45,558 nucleotides of DNA from a virus. Every line of letters starts with the position of its first letter. Within the stretch, counting starts at the first letter, position 1. The stretch spans positions 1 to 45,558 of the IMG/VR virus record IMGVR_UViG_3300032156_000022; one strand, 5' to 3'. Of this stretch, positions 15,698 through 25,630 are shown one piece after another. Below the pieces are notes generated by a model that searched no databases, was not told where the DNA came from, and was given only the letters and a program-made list of their open reading frames with translations. Made by a program: the position numbers and the translations under genes.

Positions 15698-16183
15698 ATG
15701 GGAAAGATAATTTGGATTATTGGATTACCGTGTTCAGGAAAAACAACCATTGCACAGGCATTAGCGCAGGATATAGGCGCAGAGGTTCTTGATGGAGACG
15801 ATATACGAGGAAGTCAATTTACAATCGGAACGGATACAGGGTTCAGTGAGGAGCAGAGAGAACATCATTTGTTAAGGGTTAATTATATGGCACAGAGACT
15901 TGCAAAACATACGAATGTTATTTGTGCATTTATAGCACCGTTTTCACAGGCACGGAAACGGTTGACCAAAGATTTGCTTGTTTATCTTAATCCACCTGCT
16001 TCAGTTTGTGAACAGCGTGATGTTAAGGGTGATTGGATGAAGGCGAGAAAGCATAGGATTAAAAACTTTACAGGAGTAAGTCAAGAGTTCCAAGCACCAG
16101 ATAAAGATGAACCCTGCTTAAAACTGGATACGTCAGTCAAAACAGTTGCACAGTGTATAGCGGAGATTAAACAATGTCTGTAA
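15698..16183 (+). CDS. cysC: Adenylylsulfate (APS) kinase
   Basis: 161 residues. The P-loop is GLPCSGKT (9-16). DGDDIR (32-37) corresponds to the DGDN/DxIR substrate motif; GFSEEQREHHLLRVNYMA matches the GFS..R..H..RV block; FIAPF equals the usual FISP; CEQRDVKGDWMKARKHRIKNFTGVSQEFQAP matches the family's C-terminal APS-binding block. All main motifs are present, so it should be active. The enzyme phosphorylates APS with ATP to give PAPS, the universal sulfate donor. The length is slightly shorter than typical (~195) because the N-terminal extension is missing. The ribosome site is AAAGGGGGATAGTA. It overlaps the sulfotransferase gene by 10 nt, implying coupled synthesis of donor and transferase. 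No ATP sulfurylase is in the window, so APS would come from the host. Confidence 0.92.
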   Translation: MGKIIWIIGLPCSGKTTIAQALAQDIGAEVLDGDDIRGSQFTIGTDTGFSEEQREHHLLRVNYMAQRLAKHTNVICAFIAPFSQARKRLTKDLLVYLNPPASVCEQRDVKGDWMKARKHRIKNFTGVSQEFQAPDKDEPCLKLDTSVKTVAQCIAEIKQCL

Positions 16184-17460
16184 AGTTTATCATCGTAACA
16201 GGAGAACCGAGAAGCGGAACGTCTATGACAATGGGCGTTCTTAAAGAGTTGGGTGTGCCAGTGTGGGGTTCAGAGAAGATGGATAGAAGCCAAGATAAGA
16301 ACCCTTTAATGAAAAAGATGAGGCAAGCACTCGGTCTCAAAGAACCACAATTATCTGAACAGGATAAGTTGACAATTGCAAAGCGTAAAGAACGAGTTGA
16401 GAAGTTAAATGAAAAGTTCTATGAGGTTGGTCACGTTGTGACACGAGGAATAAATCTTAAAACATTACAAGCACAGGAAGCGAATATCAACAAATCTAAT
16501 GCCTTACCTGCACTTAAACTTATGCACAAAGAAATGATTAAGCAGAAAAGGCAAGAAATTGAATGTCATAATGGAGACGCTGTAAAGATAATAACCACAG
16601 GTTTGCATAATACCGAGTTATCAATACTAAAACAGTCAAGGATTATTTGGTGTTTAAGAAACCCCATCCATATCGCCTTGAGTCAAAAAAAATTGGAAAG
16701 TGGTGAAATCCAAATAGCGCAGGCAGACGAGAAAGACCAGACTTATTGGACATCACCAGAACGAGAGTTTACGCCTGCGAGTTACCTGCGTGGGTCGTCA
16801 AGTATTTTGAGGTTGTTGTTTAATCATCCAGAACTAAAAGACAACATTATCACTGTTGATTTTGAAGATATGCACAATAGTCCTGCCATAGAGATAGCCA
16901 AGATTAACGCTCATCTAAAAATCAACCCAAATCAACAGGTAGTTAATGGCGCAGTTGCAAGCGTAGACCCTCTGAAAAAACGTAGTTCTATTGACCTACC
17001 AATGCCTGCGGATAAACAAATTGCGTGGCAGACAGCAAAAGATGTTTATGTTTTAACTAAACAAAATAAGTTCAATGAGGCGTATTTGAAGTTGAACGAA
17101 TATCGTGCTTATTATGCGCAAGAACAACGGTTTGCTCCGTATTTAGATACGGAAGTTGAAGGCAGTAATCAACCGACGTGGTGGTTTGTGCAGTCTCCAC
17201 AATTATTGAGGCAGATGAAGGATAATCCAAACTTGCGTCAACAGATGATAGATGTCCATAATCAACCTGCGTTTATCAACAATACCTGCGATAAATGTCC
17301 ACTGTATAACAGGTTTGGAGCGCAATATACGGTCAACCGTCCAAGCGAATTAGGCGGTGATTTGACGAGGGCAAAAGTGGACTGTCCAGAGTTAAAAAAA
17401 GAAGTTACTCTTGAGGTATGCCAGAACCATTGGATAAGAGTAAAGAAAAATACGGTGTGA
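16174..17460 (+). CDS. PAPS-dependent sulfotransferase
   Basis: 428 residues. The N-terminal FIIVTGEPRSGTSMTMGVL holds the 5'-phosphosulfate binding loop PRSGTSM (12-18). RIIWCLRNPIHIALSQ (from ~156) matches the 3'-phosphate binding segment 'lRdPrdvaiS' (R162, N163, P164), with DNIITVDFEDM downstream. The C-terminal ~170 residues extend beyond the catalytic domain and carry four cysteines in CDKCPLY ... CPELKKEVTLEVC, a likely zinc-binding site. It should move sulfate from PAPS to an acceptor hydroxyl (sugar or tyrosine). It overlaps the APS kinase gene and sits 1 nt before a tyrosine-rich protein gene. The family is clear; the acceptor is unknown. Confidence 0.88.
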   Translation: MSVKFIIVTGEPRSGTSMTMGVLKELGVPVWGSEKMDRSQDKNPLMKKMRQALGLKEPQLSEQDKLTIAKRKERVEKLNEKFYEVGHVVTRGINLKTLQAQEANINKSNALPALKLMHKEMIKQKRQEIECHNGDAVKIITTGLHNTELSILKQSRIIWCLRNPIHIALSQKKLESGEIQIAQADEKDQTYWTSPEREFTPASYLRGSSSILRLLFNHPELKDNIITVDFEDMHNSPAIEIAKINAHLKINPNQQVVNGAVASVDPLKKRSSIDLPMPADKQIAWQTAKDVYVLTKQNKFNEAYLKLNEYRAYYAQEQRFAPYLDTEVEGSNQPTWWFVQSPQLLRQMKDNPNLRQQMIDVHNQPAFINNTCDKCPLYNRFGAQYTVNRPSELGGDLTRAKVDCPELKKEVTLEVCQNHWIRVKKNTV

Positions 17461-17461
17461 T

Positions 17462-18379
17462 ATGTCTTACGGAATAATTGATGAGCAGTATCCCCAAAGG
17501 ATAGCCATAGTGCTTGGTCCTTGCTTTGGCACAGGGAACGCAGAGTATATGGGATTAAAGGCAGGACAAACACTCACTTTACAACGAATACCTGAAGAAT
17601 GTAACGAGAAACAATTGGCTTTTTCAGAGGATGGAACGAATGTTATTAAATGGAGACGAGACGGAAGCGTTGCTCCGAATAGAATTAAGATGAGGATGAG
17701 GGCAGGTTCAAAATATTCCCAGTTTGGTTATTATACTTATTCGTCGGGTATGTATGCTCAAATGAGGTTTTACATAGACTACGGTAGGGGAAACTATACA
17801 CCATCGTGGGAACGAATAGCACCGACGCAAGCGTTTAATACTGGTGTTAATTTTACTTGGAATAAACTTCAAGCAAATTATTGTTTTTATTGGGGAATGT
17901 ATTACTCCTCTGGTTGTGTTCCGCAAACAGGTATGTATTATCCCTCTTACTATGCACATTATAAATATTGCTATCTACCGAGACAGTATGTTCACTATAC
18001 AGAGAAGATGACTTACCATCCTCGTTATCCTGTGTCTTATTCTACCTATGAGTATTATCAACGTTATCGTTTCAAAAATGTTTTTGAAGCAACGTATAAA
18101 TACTATGGTGGGATTAGTCAGTTTATTTCGGCAATGTTTTTAGGGACTATGCAGATAAACGTTAGGGAGAAGGGAGCAAAGAGGGTTGATGTATTTCCTG
18201 CCGATGGAACGTTTGCAAATATTTACGCATACGAGAATGTTCAAGTTGGAGACCCTGAATGGATGACTTCTCATTACCGAGAACAGTTTTATGCGTCATT
18301 TTGGGACTACGAGTTTATGGCGCAGGATGATGTTTTTGTAGAAGATTATTTGTATTCAATGACAATGTATACAGTCTAA
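17462..18379 (+). CDS. Tyrosine-rich protein, probable virion component
   Basis: 305 residues, of which I count 42 tyrosines (about 14%), mostly between residues 70 and 220 in runs such as YYTYSSGMY, MYYPSYYAHYKYCYLP and YEYYQRYRF. Trp and Phe are also frequent. The C-terminus is acidic around tyrosines (QDDVFVEDYLYSMTMY). No known domain is recognised. The N-terminal ~60 residues (GPCFGTGNAEYMGLKAGQTLTLQRIPEECNEKQLAFSEDG) read as a beta-domain. The gene starts 1 nt after the sulfotransferase and 11 nt precede the giant adhesin. A tail or fiber role is inferred from context; it is a candidate sulfation target. Confidence 0.6.
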   Translation: MSYGIIDEQYPQRIAIVLGPCFGTGNAEYMGLKAGQTLTLQRIPEECNEKQLAFSEDGTNVIKWRRDGSVAPNRIKMRMRAGSKYSQFGYYTYSSGMYAQMRFYIDYGRGNYTPSWERIAPTQAFNTGVNFTWNKLQANYCFYWGMYYSSGCVPQTGMYYPSYYAHYKYCYLPRQYVHYTEKMTYHPRYPVSYSTYEYYQRYRFKNVFEATYKYYGGISQFISAMFLGTMQINVREKGAKRVDVFPADGTFANIYAYENVQVGDPEWMTSHYREQFYASFWDYEFMAQDDVFVEDYLYSMTMYTV

Positions 18380-18390
18380 TAAGGTGACGA

Positions 18391-21300
18391 ATGAAATATT
18401 GGTATGAAGGACAACCTGTAAACTTTCACTCTCAAGCCGATGGTTTTGGGTATTGGTATGAGGGTGCGCCTTATACATTTTATGAATTAGGCGAACCGTT
18501 CTCTGGACTGGAAATCAATGTCGGAGAGGACATTCTCACAGAGGAGTTCTGCCAATATCGTTCACCAGTAGACGGATGGTTTGACCCGAACTGGAAGTAT
18601 TGTATTCGGGTGAGTTATAGTCAGGGTAGTGGTGTGAACCAAGTCAATATACCTTTTACACTTCACTTGTCTCAATTTGTAAGTAATAAACTCTTTGATT
18701 ATATCCGACCTGATGGTATGGATATTGTCATTTGCGATAGTGATGGTGTGACCGTATTAGATAAGCAGTTGATTTACATAGATACTGTTAGGCAGGCAGG
18801 AAAGATTACATTCAAAGCACCTGTTATTGAAACAGGTGTTTTGTATTATTGTTATCTTTATTTCGGGAACGCAAACGAGAAGTCAGCGAACTCTCCGTAT
18901 GTTTGGGATGAGGACTATTTAGCAGTTTATCATTTCAAAGACGACCCTGCACTATACACGTTTAAGGACTTTACACGCTATGGAAGAAACGCCAGAAAGT
19001 TAAATCCTTATAGTCCTGCTTTCTATCCTGCACCTGAATATGGGATAGAAGCAAATCCTCTTTCCGAATGGGAGAAGGGTGTATCACAGGGAGCAAATGT
19101 AGTTCAGTATTCGGAAGTTTACATAGATGATATTTCAGCATTTGAAGGATTAGAGCATTTGTCCTTTATGACACTTATCGGAGACAATACTTACAATGCC
19201 GAGTATACAGAATATAATACAGGGTTTTTCGCCAAGAAGGATAACCTGAATTGGTTGATGTTTGGTATTTTAGAAAATACTGGTTGTCGCTTAATGATAG
19301 ATGGCGTTGAATATAACACTTGGCAAGGGGGAATAAGTGGTGGTGGGACGAACTTCCCTCATTATTATATTGGTAGAGACGGATGGTATCAGAGGTCTGA
19401 TGGATGGAATGGTAGCGGAATAGTCCCATCAAGAACTCAAGCACTGACAGACATCGCAGGTTTAACAAAAGTTGGTTTATTCTTTTTCCCGAATAAAAAC
19501 AGCAGGATGTTTAGGGGTGTGGGGTTTGTTGCCATTAGTAGAATTAAGAGGTCAGAAGAATACTGCACCGTGATTAGGGACACTTATCAAGCAGGTTGGG
19601 GAATAACCGTTCTTGAGTTTATTCCTCAAACATTGGACATCAATGTTCAGGACAATATTATTTCTGAAGAAGAAGCGACACAGGGTAGGGAACTGCTTGA
19701 GTTTGACGTTACCGATGAGCAGATTATCATTGTCAAGAAAGAAGAAGTTGCCACAGGTTTAGTTACTGATGGGGAGACCGAGATATTTGTTGTTGATTTT
19801 GTTGACCCTGATGAGTTCGGTGGCGCAGGCGCAGACCCATTTGACCTACCTTTGGTCAATGAAGATATTGTTATTGAAGATGTCAGCATAAACCAAGAAC
19901 CATTTGACCCTTCCGAATGTCCAGTGGTTTTTGATGGCGTTGAAGTTGGAGAGTTTGACGATATAGCGGATTATATTCTTGCAGAAGATGATTTAGTAAG
20001 ACTGCTTGTTGGCATAGATGGAGAGATTAACGTCTTTGATGATGATGTTGTTGGATATATCACGATTAGTGAATATGTAGAGTTTTTGTTCCCACCTGAA
20101 ATGTTTGCGTCTGAAGATATTACTGTTACAGATTATATGCTATGGTCATTGCCATATATTCTTGGTCACAGTAATTGCGACCTGTTGCTTCATCTTGACC
20201 GATTATATGGTTCAGTGTTCCAAGATAGTGGACGCAATGGATTATCCGTTTATAAAAATGGGACTGTTACTCTTGATACAAGCATAAAGAAGTTTGGAGA
20301 CGGAAGTGCGCTATTCCTGAATGATGGTAATTCATATTTGTATACGTCAAGTCATCCTTCTTGCTTCAACGTTAAAAATATTCCCTTTGTATTTGAAGCA
20401 CGTTGGTATCCGACAGAAACTCCGAGAAATCCTGCCGAGTTCTTCAAGATATTTTGGTCTGGCAATAACAATTTATTCGCACAAACAGAAAATTATAACG
20501 GTCAGTTTGGAGTGCGTGTTGGATTTATCAAAAATGGTGGTGGCAGTAGTTATGGTTGGTATCTCGGAAGTCTATCCTTAAACTCGTGGCATACTTTCCG
20601 TGTTTATAAAGACGCAGGGGATACGTTTTATATTTGGGTAGATGGTAATTATATCGGTTCTATTAACTTTGGCAGTTCGTTACCCGATAATGGCACTGCT
20701 TATATGCGAATTGGTTTGGTGACGACATCTACTGCCTCTGTTCGTTTAGATGAAGTTTACTATGCGCAGAACCTTATTATTCCAAATCCGACTTCCAGTT
20801 ATGCGCCTGCCTCAAGTCCTTACGATGATAATGCAGAGGAAGGTATCGGAGTTGATGAGAGCGTTACTGTAAGCAGGTTTGCTGACCCCACCCTTATTAT
20901 AAATAGAGTTGATACGATTACTGTCACGGAAGTCCAAAATGTAACAGTAAGCAGGGTTATAGATAGGTTTGACACGATTACAGCAACAGAAAATCTCGCC
21001 ATCGTAATTGATAGACTCGTTTCTGTTTCTGACGACATCACTATAACAGAGTATGTTTTAGGTGAAGAAGTCCTCGCATTTCTGTCAAACGACGACCTTG
21101 TAACAGTTGCCGAAAACCTTGAACTTTTTGTAACAGTATACAACCTATCCGTATACGAAAGTTTCCTTATCACAGAAAGTATTTCTGTTATTGATGAGAT
21201 TATAGAAGTCGGAGTCTGCGTAGATAGTGTTTCTATTACTTCAGAACCAGTGCAGTTCGGTTTTGACCCACTGTTGATAGGGGTCTACGAAGATATTTCT

Positions 21301-24300
21301 ATAATTGATGGTGGGATGAACTTATACAATGGGTTATTGTGCGCTTATCGGATGAATGACAACGCAGGGAATAAAGACGTAGCGGATTTCACAGGGCGTT
21401 TACCTGCACAAGCAGTTAGGAACACAAACCTTTTAAGCGTTGCAGGTAAATTGAATAATGCACTCAATGCCACAGGATTTACATATTCTGATTTTATAAG
21501 TTCTATTGGGACAACAAACCTCAAAGAAACAAGTGTTGTAACATTTGCTTTTTGGTTTAAGGCAGAAAGTATATCAGGTGGCACACGAGCATTGGGCGGT
21601 TTGGATGGATATATCGGGGTGGCTTATAAGGTATCTGGCAATATGGCGATATGGAGCGCAGAAGGTCCTTATAGCGTGACTCCTTCTCCCATAGATGGTG
21701 GGTGGCATTTAGCCATAGGCGAGTTTAATAGATATACAGGGAAGAAAACTTTATGGCTTGATGATGTTTACAAAGGAGAGTCGGCTTTTGGAGTGGATTT
21801 AAGAGCCGACGTTAATAAAAAGATAGTCATTGGTAATTATGGCACTGGTTCAAATTGGTATATGAACTCCCCTATGGATTTTTCTGCTGTATGGAAGCGT
21901 GCTTTGACCGCAGGAGAGCGCAGTTCATTATGGAATGGTGGGGTTGGGGTTGAAGATATATTCGCTGAACATAGCACCATCCTTACTACTCTTAATATAT
22001 CAGTTGCAGAAAACATAACAGTTGCAGAAGTTCTCACCAAGAATATAGAGAATACGGTATTTTTTGATTTACCTTTATTGTATGAGAGCATACCTGCTCT
22101 TACCGATGTCCTCGTCAATGTTGAAATACCGATAAATCTGCGGAAGATATACAACGTCTGGTTATTGACCCATTTTGAAGGAAACGGAGTTAATGGGTCA
22201 GCGTTCCTAATAGATAATAGCGCATACAAGAGAGGACCATTAAGCGGTAGTAATGGGAGCATAGATACAAGCACAAAGGTGTTTGGCAAAGCGTCTGGTA
22301 AAGTGAACAATGGTCAAGGATGGTATTTTTTCCCTGCCAATGACAGCGTTGGGCGCATACGAACCAATACATTCTTTTTTGAAACACGTTTTCAAATGAT
22401 AGACACTCCTGCGGAATATTATAACAATGGAGTTTTTTGGTATGTTTGTGAGTCTGGAAACGCTTTCAATAGATTTTATCTCGCCATTGTAATGCAGGAA
22501 ACGACTTGGCAAATTAAATATGGATATATCAATGCGTCGCAGGTAAATGTTCTTGGTAGGGGATTATCCAATATTAACAGGTCAACCATAGACCCGACGA
22601 CTTGGCATACATTAGGTTTCTCAAGGGATGGCGCAGGTAACTTTAGGGTCTTTTTAGACGGAACATTGATAGACACTTATACCCCTGCACCTGTTGATAT
22701 ACTTGCGTCAATAACAGGAAACCTTGAACAAATAATTGGCGGTGGAAATTGGTCAAACGAAAGAGTAGTCGCTCGGTTTGATGAACAGATATTGATATTC
22801 GGAGACCCTGTTAAGACCGCTACTTATACTCCTGCGACTGAAGAATACAACGAAATGCACGGTGACGACATCACCGTTTCCGAGAGCGCAACATTAGAAC
22901 TCGGAGCGTTCTTCCTTCAGGTAAATGTCAATGACGCAATAGCGGTCACGGAAGATAAGACGGTGGAGCGGATAGGGGTCATTGCTCCATTTGAAAATAT
23001 AACTGTATCCGAATATAGAGCGGTATCTTTAGAGGTTCTTAATATAAATATCTTTGATAGTATCAATGTCTACGAGACATTTGCTAATTATGTATCTGTT
23101 CTTAACTTATCTTCAGTTCAAGAGTATGCAGATTTCCTGTGTCATTTCAATAGTCAGCAGTCATCCCATTTTATAGATGACGGAAAACTCGCTCTTTCTT
23201 TAACCGAACTCAATACCGTAATTCTTGACACAGGGACAAAACTATTTGGAGCAGGAAGTGGAAGATTTGATAATGCGTCATACGTTTATAACCCCTCACC
23301 GAGTCCTATGTTTGCAGGAAGCAATAGGGATTTTACTCTTGAGTTTCGTGCAAGATGGGTTAATGCTCCTGTATTCAATGGTTTATTTACCATCTATAAA
23401 GACTCTACAAATTATTTAGGGTGCAGGCACGAACTTGGTGGAAATATCAGATTATTTTTGGTTGTAGATGGGGGTGTAAAGTTATCCACCGCAATAAGCG
23501 TCGGAACTTTATCGTCTGGAACTTGGTATACGATAGAAGTTACAAAAAGCGGTAATACATTTTATATCTTGGTAGATGGGGTCTATAAAGGACAGGCGAC
23601 TGCTTCAGCAGACTTTTTTACTGGAAGTGGTCAGTTGCTTCTTGGGTATGATAGATACAGTGGGAACTTTATTAACGGTGGAAATGGTTATGCGTGGGTG
23701 GACGAAGCATATTATCAAACAGTCTGCGAACACACAACCTCTGACTATACTCCGTTAAACAACGAATACCCGAATGACGTAGCAGACACAATAACAATAA
23801 CAGAAAGTTTATCAGACCTCATTGATGTTCTCAATATATCTGTGGTTCATAATATTACTTTGTCCGAATATGGTTTTCTATTTAATGGTTTTGCAGGCGA
23901 AGTGGATGTTAATGACGCAGTATCCATAGAAGAAACATATCAGTCAAGTGTCCCAATAGATTTTAATATATTTGATGAGATAACCAGTATATCAGAGCAG
24001 TCCGAGGTTGGATTAGACGCTCTCTTTATGGACGTTCTTGAGCCATTCCACTGTCTTATAACGGAATGGGGATACCTTGTAGATTTAGTTATTGAGTTGG
24101 GTGTTGTTATGGAAGCCATCTACGTTAATGAGGACGCAGATGTCTTTTTGAACGACCTCAATATAGATGACGATGACGCAAGCGATGACGTGAACGCACA
24201 AGATAGCGCAAACGTATCGCTTGATGTTCTCGTTCTGGATTATTACGAAGAAATAAACGCAGGGGATTATGATGATGAGTGCGTAGACATTCTTTATCCG

Positions 24301-25611
24301 AGCGTGCAGGTAGATGACATCGTGGTATCGGAGTTCGTTGACGAATATCTTACAAACTGGAATATCGTTGTCAGCGAAAATATCTCTGGCACGGAAGATG
24401 TGCTTGGAGACATTCTTATAGAGGTAAGCGTAGTCAGCAATATAACCGTGACTGAAGAAGTCACGATGACCGACATTATCATTGAAATCTGGACTGTCTT
24501 TGAGGCAGTCACAGTCACAGAAGATTTAAGTATAGACCTGCCAATAGAGACCTTCCGAGTTGATAGCGTTATCGTTGAAGAAAGTATCTTTATGCACGAC
24601 ATCATTATTGAGTTGGGAGTCGTGTTTGAGGATGTTTCTATAATAGATTATCAAGAGTTGGAAGTCTTGCAAGGTATTACCGCACTGGATGACGTTGTTG
24701 TCCACGAATGGGTCAACATCTTTGACATCGTAATTGAACTCGGTATTGTCACGGACGACATCGCAGTTGATGACTCTTTGGTTATCAACCTGCTTATAAA
24801 GGTTGACGTTTTAGACAGCGTGGCGGTTGCGGAGAACCTTGAGACCATCTTGACCGTTCAGGTAGACGTATTTGAAGGCATAAATGCCTCTGAAAACGTG
24901 CTTCTGGAAGTCCCGATAGCAGTAGACCAGAGCGAGGAGATAAGCGTCACAGAGGCGTTCCTGTGCGCTTTACCAGTAGATTTTGCGGTAGGTGAGGACA
25001 TTTTGGTGCAGGAGAGCCAAGAAATGCTCCTGCCGACCCTTATGCTTGACGTTCTTGACCCTTACCATACCGTTGTGACCGAACACGTTGACGTAATTGA
25101 CCTCGTGGTTGAACTCGGTGTGGTTATGGAAGCGTTGGGGGTTCAGGATGAGATAACGCTTTATTTAAGTGAACTATTCGTAGATGTATCGGAAAATATA
25201 GCGATAGATGAGCAAAAAGCAGTTGCGTTGCCGATTATGTATTTGTTCTTCAGCGATGATGTCTTGGTTGAGGACTATGCGCAGGCGCAAAAGACAGTTG
25301 AGAACGTCATCGTAAGCCAGATTTTAACGGTTTCGGAGCAGATAGATGTCATAGTCCCAATAGCAATAGATGTTTTTGAAGCGGTTATAGCGGTATCCGA
25401 GTCATTAACGATGTGGGACATTATCATTGAACTCGGAATAGTTAGCGAGAATGTGGATGTGTCCGAGTTTGTAGAGATAAGGATGGACGCTTGGGGAATA
25501 GAGGTTGCGGAACTTATCACGAGCGTGGAGCAGTTCGTAAATAATATGCCGATTAACTTTGAAGTAGCAGAACAAAGAGGTATTTGTCTCGTAAAAGTTT
25601 CGGGATGGTAA
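18391..25611 (+). CDS. Giant adhesin-like protein with LamG-like domains and acidic repeats
   Basis: 2,406 residues. The N-terminus repeats a YWYEG-x-P motif twice, then residues ~69-200 resemble DUF2341 (DGMDIVICDSDGVTVLDKQ ... YYCYLYFGNANEKSANSPYVWDEDYLAVYHF) and lead into a ConA/LamG-like domain to ~400. Four more LamG-like domains lie at roughly 594-800, 977-1187, 1254-1474 and 1577-1784, each opening like LLLHLD or LLTHFEG and closing with a 'RLDEVYY' or 'RFDEQILIFG' strand. They are spaced by, and followed to the C-terminus by, ~20-residue repeats with consensus D-x-I-x-V-x-E. LamG-like domains bind glycans; the repeats probably form an extended acidic shaft. No signal peptide is seen, consistent with assembly on a virion. 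Probably a tail or capsid fiber. Confidence 0.7.
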   Translation: MKYWYEGQPVNFHSQADGFGYWYEGAPYTFYELGEPFSGLEINVGEDILTEEFCQYRSPVDGWFDPNWKYCIRVSYSQGSGVNQVNIPFTLHLSQFVSNKLFDYIRPDGMDIVICDSDGVTVLDKQLIYIDTVRQAGKITFKAPVIETGVLYYCYLYFGNANEKSANSPYVWDEDYLAVYHFKDDPALYTFKDFTRYGRNARKLNPYSPAFYPAPEYGIEANPLSEWEKGVSQGANVVQYSEVYIDDISAFEGLEHLSFMTLIGDNTYNAEYTEYNTGFFAKKDNLNWLMFGILENTGCRLMIDGVEYNTWQGGISGGGTNFPHYYIGRDGWYQRSDGWNGSGIVPSRTQALTDIAGLTKVGLFFFPNKNSRMFRGVGFVAISRIKRSEEYCTVIRDTYQAGWGITVLEFIPQTLDINVQDNIISEEEATQGRELLEFDVTDEQIIIVKKEEVATGLVTDGETEIFVVDFVDPDEFGGAGADPFDLPLVNEDIVIEDVSINQEPFDPSECPVVFDGVEVGEFDDIADYILAEDDLVRLLVGIDGEINVFDDDVVGYITISEYVEFLFPPEMFASEDITVTDYMLWSLPYILGHSNCDLLLHLDRLYGSVFQDSGRNGLSVYKNGTVTLDTSIKKFGDGSALFLNDGNSYLYTSSHPSCFNVKNIPFVFEARWYPTETPRNPAEFFKIFWSGNNNLFAQTENYNGQFGVRVGFIKNGGGSSYGWYLGSLSLNSWHTFRVYKDAGDTFYIWVDGNYIGSINFGSSLPDNGTAYMRIGLVTTSTASVRLDEVYYAQNLIIPNPTSSYAPASSPYDDNAEEGIGVDESVTVSRFADPTLIINRVDTITVTEVQNVTVSRVIDRFDTITATENLAIVIDRLVSVSDDITITEYVLGEEVLAFLSNDDLVTVAENLELFVTVYNLSVYESFLITESISVIDEIIEVGVCVDSVSITSEPVQFGFDPLLIGVYEDISIIDGGMNLYNGLLCAYRMNDNAGNKDVADFTGRLPAQAVRNTNLLSVAGKLNNALNATGFTYSDFISSIGTTNLKETSVVTFAFWFKAESISGGTRALGGLDGYIGVAYKVSGNMAIWSAEGPYSVTPSPIDGGWHLAIGEFNRYTGKKTLWLDDVYKGESAFGVDLRADVNKKIVIGNYGTGSNWYMNSPMDFSAVWKRALTAGERSSLWNGGVGVEDIFAEHSTILTTLNISVAENITVAEVLTKNIENTVFFDLPLLYESIPALTDVLVNVEIPINLRKIYNVWLLTHFEGNGVNGSAFLIDNSAYKRGPLSGSNGSIDTSTKVFGKASGKVNNGQGWYFFPANDSVGRIRTNTFFFETRFQMIDTPAEYYNNGVFWYVCESGNAFNRFYLAIVMQETTWQIKYGYINASQVNVLGRGLSNINRSTIDPTTWHTLGFSRDGAGNFRVFLDGTLIDTYTPAPVDILASITGNLEQIIGGGNWSNERVVARFDEQILIFGDPVKTATYTPATEEYNEMHGDDITVSESATLELGAFFLQVNVNDAIAVTEDKTVERIGVIAPFENITVSEYRAVSLEVLNINIFDSINVYETFANYVSVLNLSSVQEYADFLCHFNSQQSSHFIDDGKLALSLTELNTVILDTGTKLFGAGSGRFDNASYVYNPSPSPMFAGSNRDFTLEFRARWVNAPVFNGLFTIYKDSTNYLGCRHELGGNIRLFLVVDGGVKLSTAISVGTLSSGTWYTIEVTKSGNTFYILVDGVYKGQATASADFFTGSGQLLLGYDRYSGNFINGGNGYAWVDEAYYQTVCEHTTSDYTPLNNEYPNDVADTITITESLSDLIDVLNISVVHNITLSEYGFLFNGFAGEVDVNDAVSIEETYQSSVPIDFNIFDEITSISEQSEVGLDALFMDVLEPFHCLITEWGYLVDLVIELGVVMEAIYVNEDADVFLNDLNIDDDDASDDVNAQDSANVSLDVLVLDYYEEINAGDYDDECVDILYPSVQVDDIVVSEFVDEYLTNWNIVVSENISGTEDVLGDILIEVSVVSNITVTEEVTMTDIIIEIWTVFEAVTVTEDLSIDLPIETFRVDSVIVEESIFMHDIIIELGVVFEDVSIIDYQELEVLQGITALDDVVVHEWVNIFDIVIELGIVTDDIAVDDSLVINLLIKVDVLDSVAVAENLETILTVQVDVFEGINASENVLLEVPIAVDQSEEISVTEAFLCALPVDFAVGEDILVQESQEMLLPTLMLDVLDPYHTVVTEHVDVIDLVVELGVVMEALGVQDEITLYLSELFVDVSENIAIDEQKAVALPIMYLFFSDDVLVEDYAQAQKTVENVIVSQILTVSEQIDVIVPIAIDVFEAVIAVSESLTMWDIIIELGIVSENVDVSEFVEIRMDAWGIEVAELITSVEQFVNNMPINFEVAEQRGICLVKVSGW
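23780..25590 (+). repeat. Acidic ~20-residue repeat array (fiber shaft), C-terminal part of the giant protein
   Basis: Successive units with the core D-x-[IV]-x-V-x-E, for example DNITVTE-like and DDIAVDDS, plus a longer subunit containing D[IL][IV][IV]ELGVV. DNA copies are diverged, so this is an old protein-level repeat and not a recent tandem expansion. Confidence 0.75.
24031..24126 (+). repeat. Conserved EPFHCLITEWGY cassette, copy 1
   Basis: A 32-codon unit shared with 27632-27727 in the other giant gene. Only two codons differ in meaning while 18 differ silently. Confidence 0.8.
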
Positions 25612-25630
25612 ACAAAGAAGGGGGTTTAAG

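Noticed and set aside
13631-25611. Diversity-generating retroelement acting on the adhesin genes.
   Set aside because: No reverse transcriptase gene or template/variable repeat pair with adenine-specific differences was seen.
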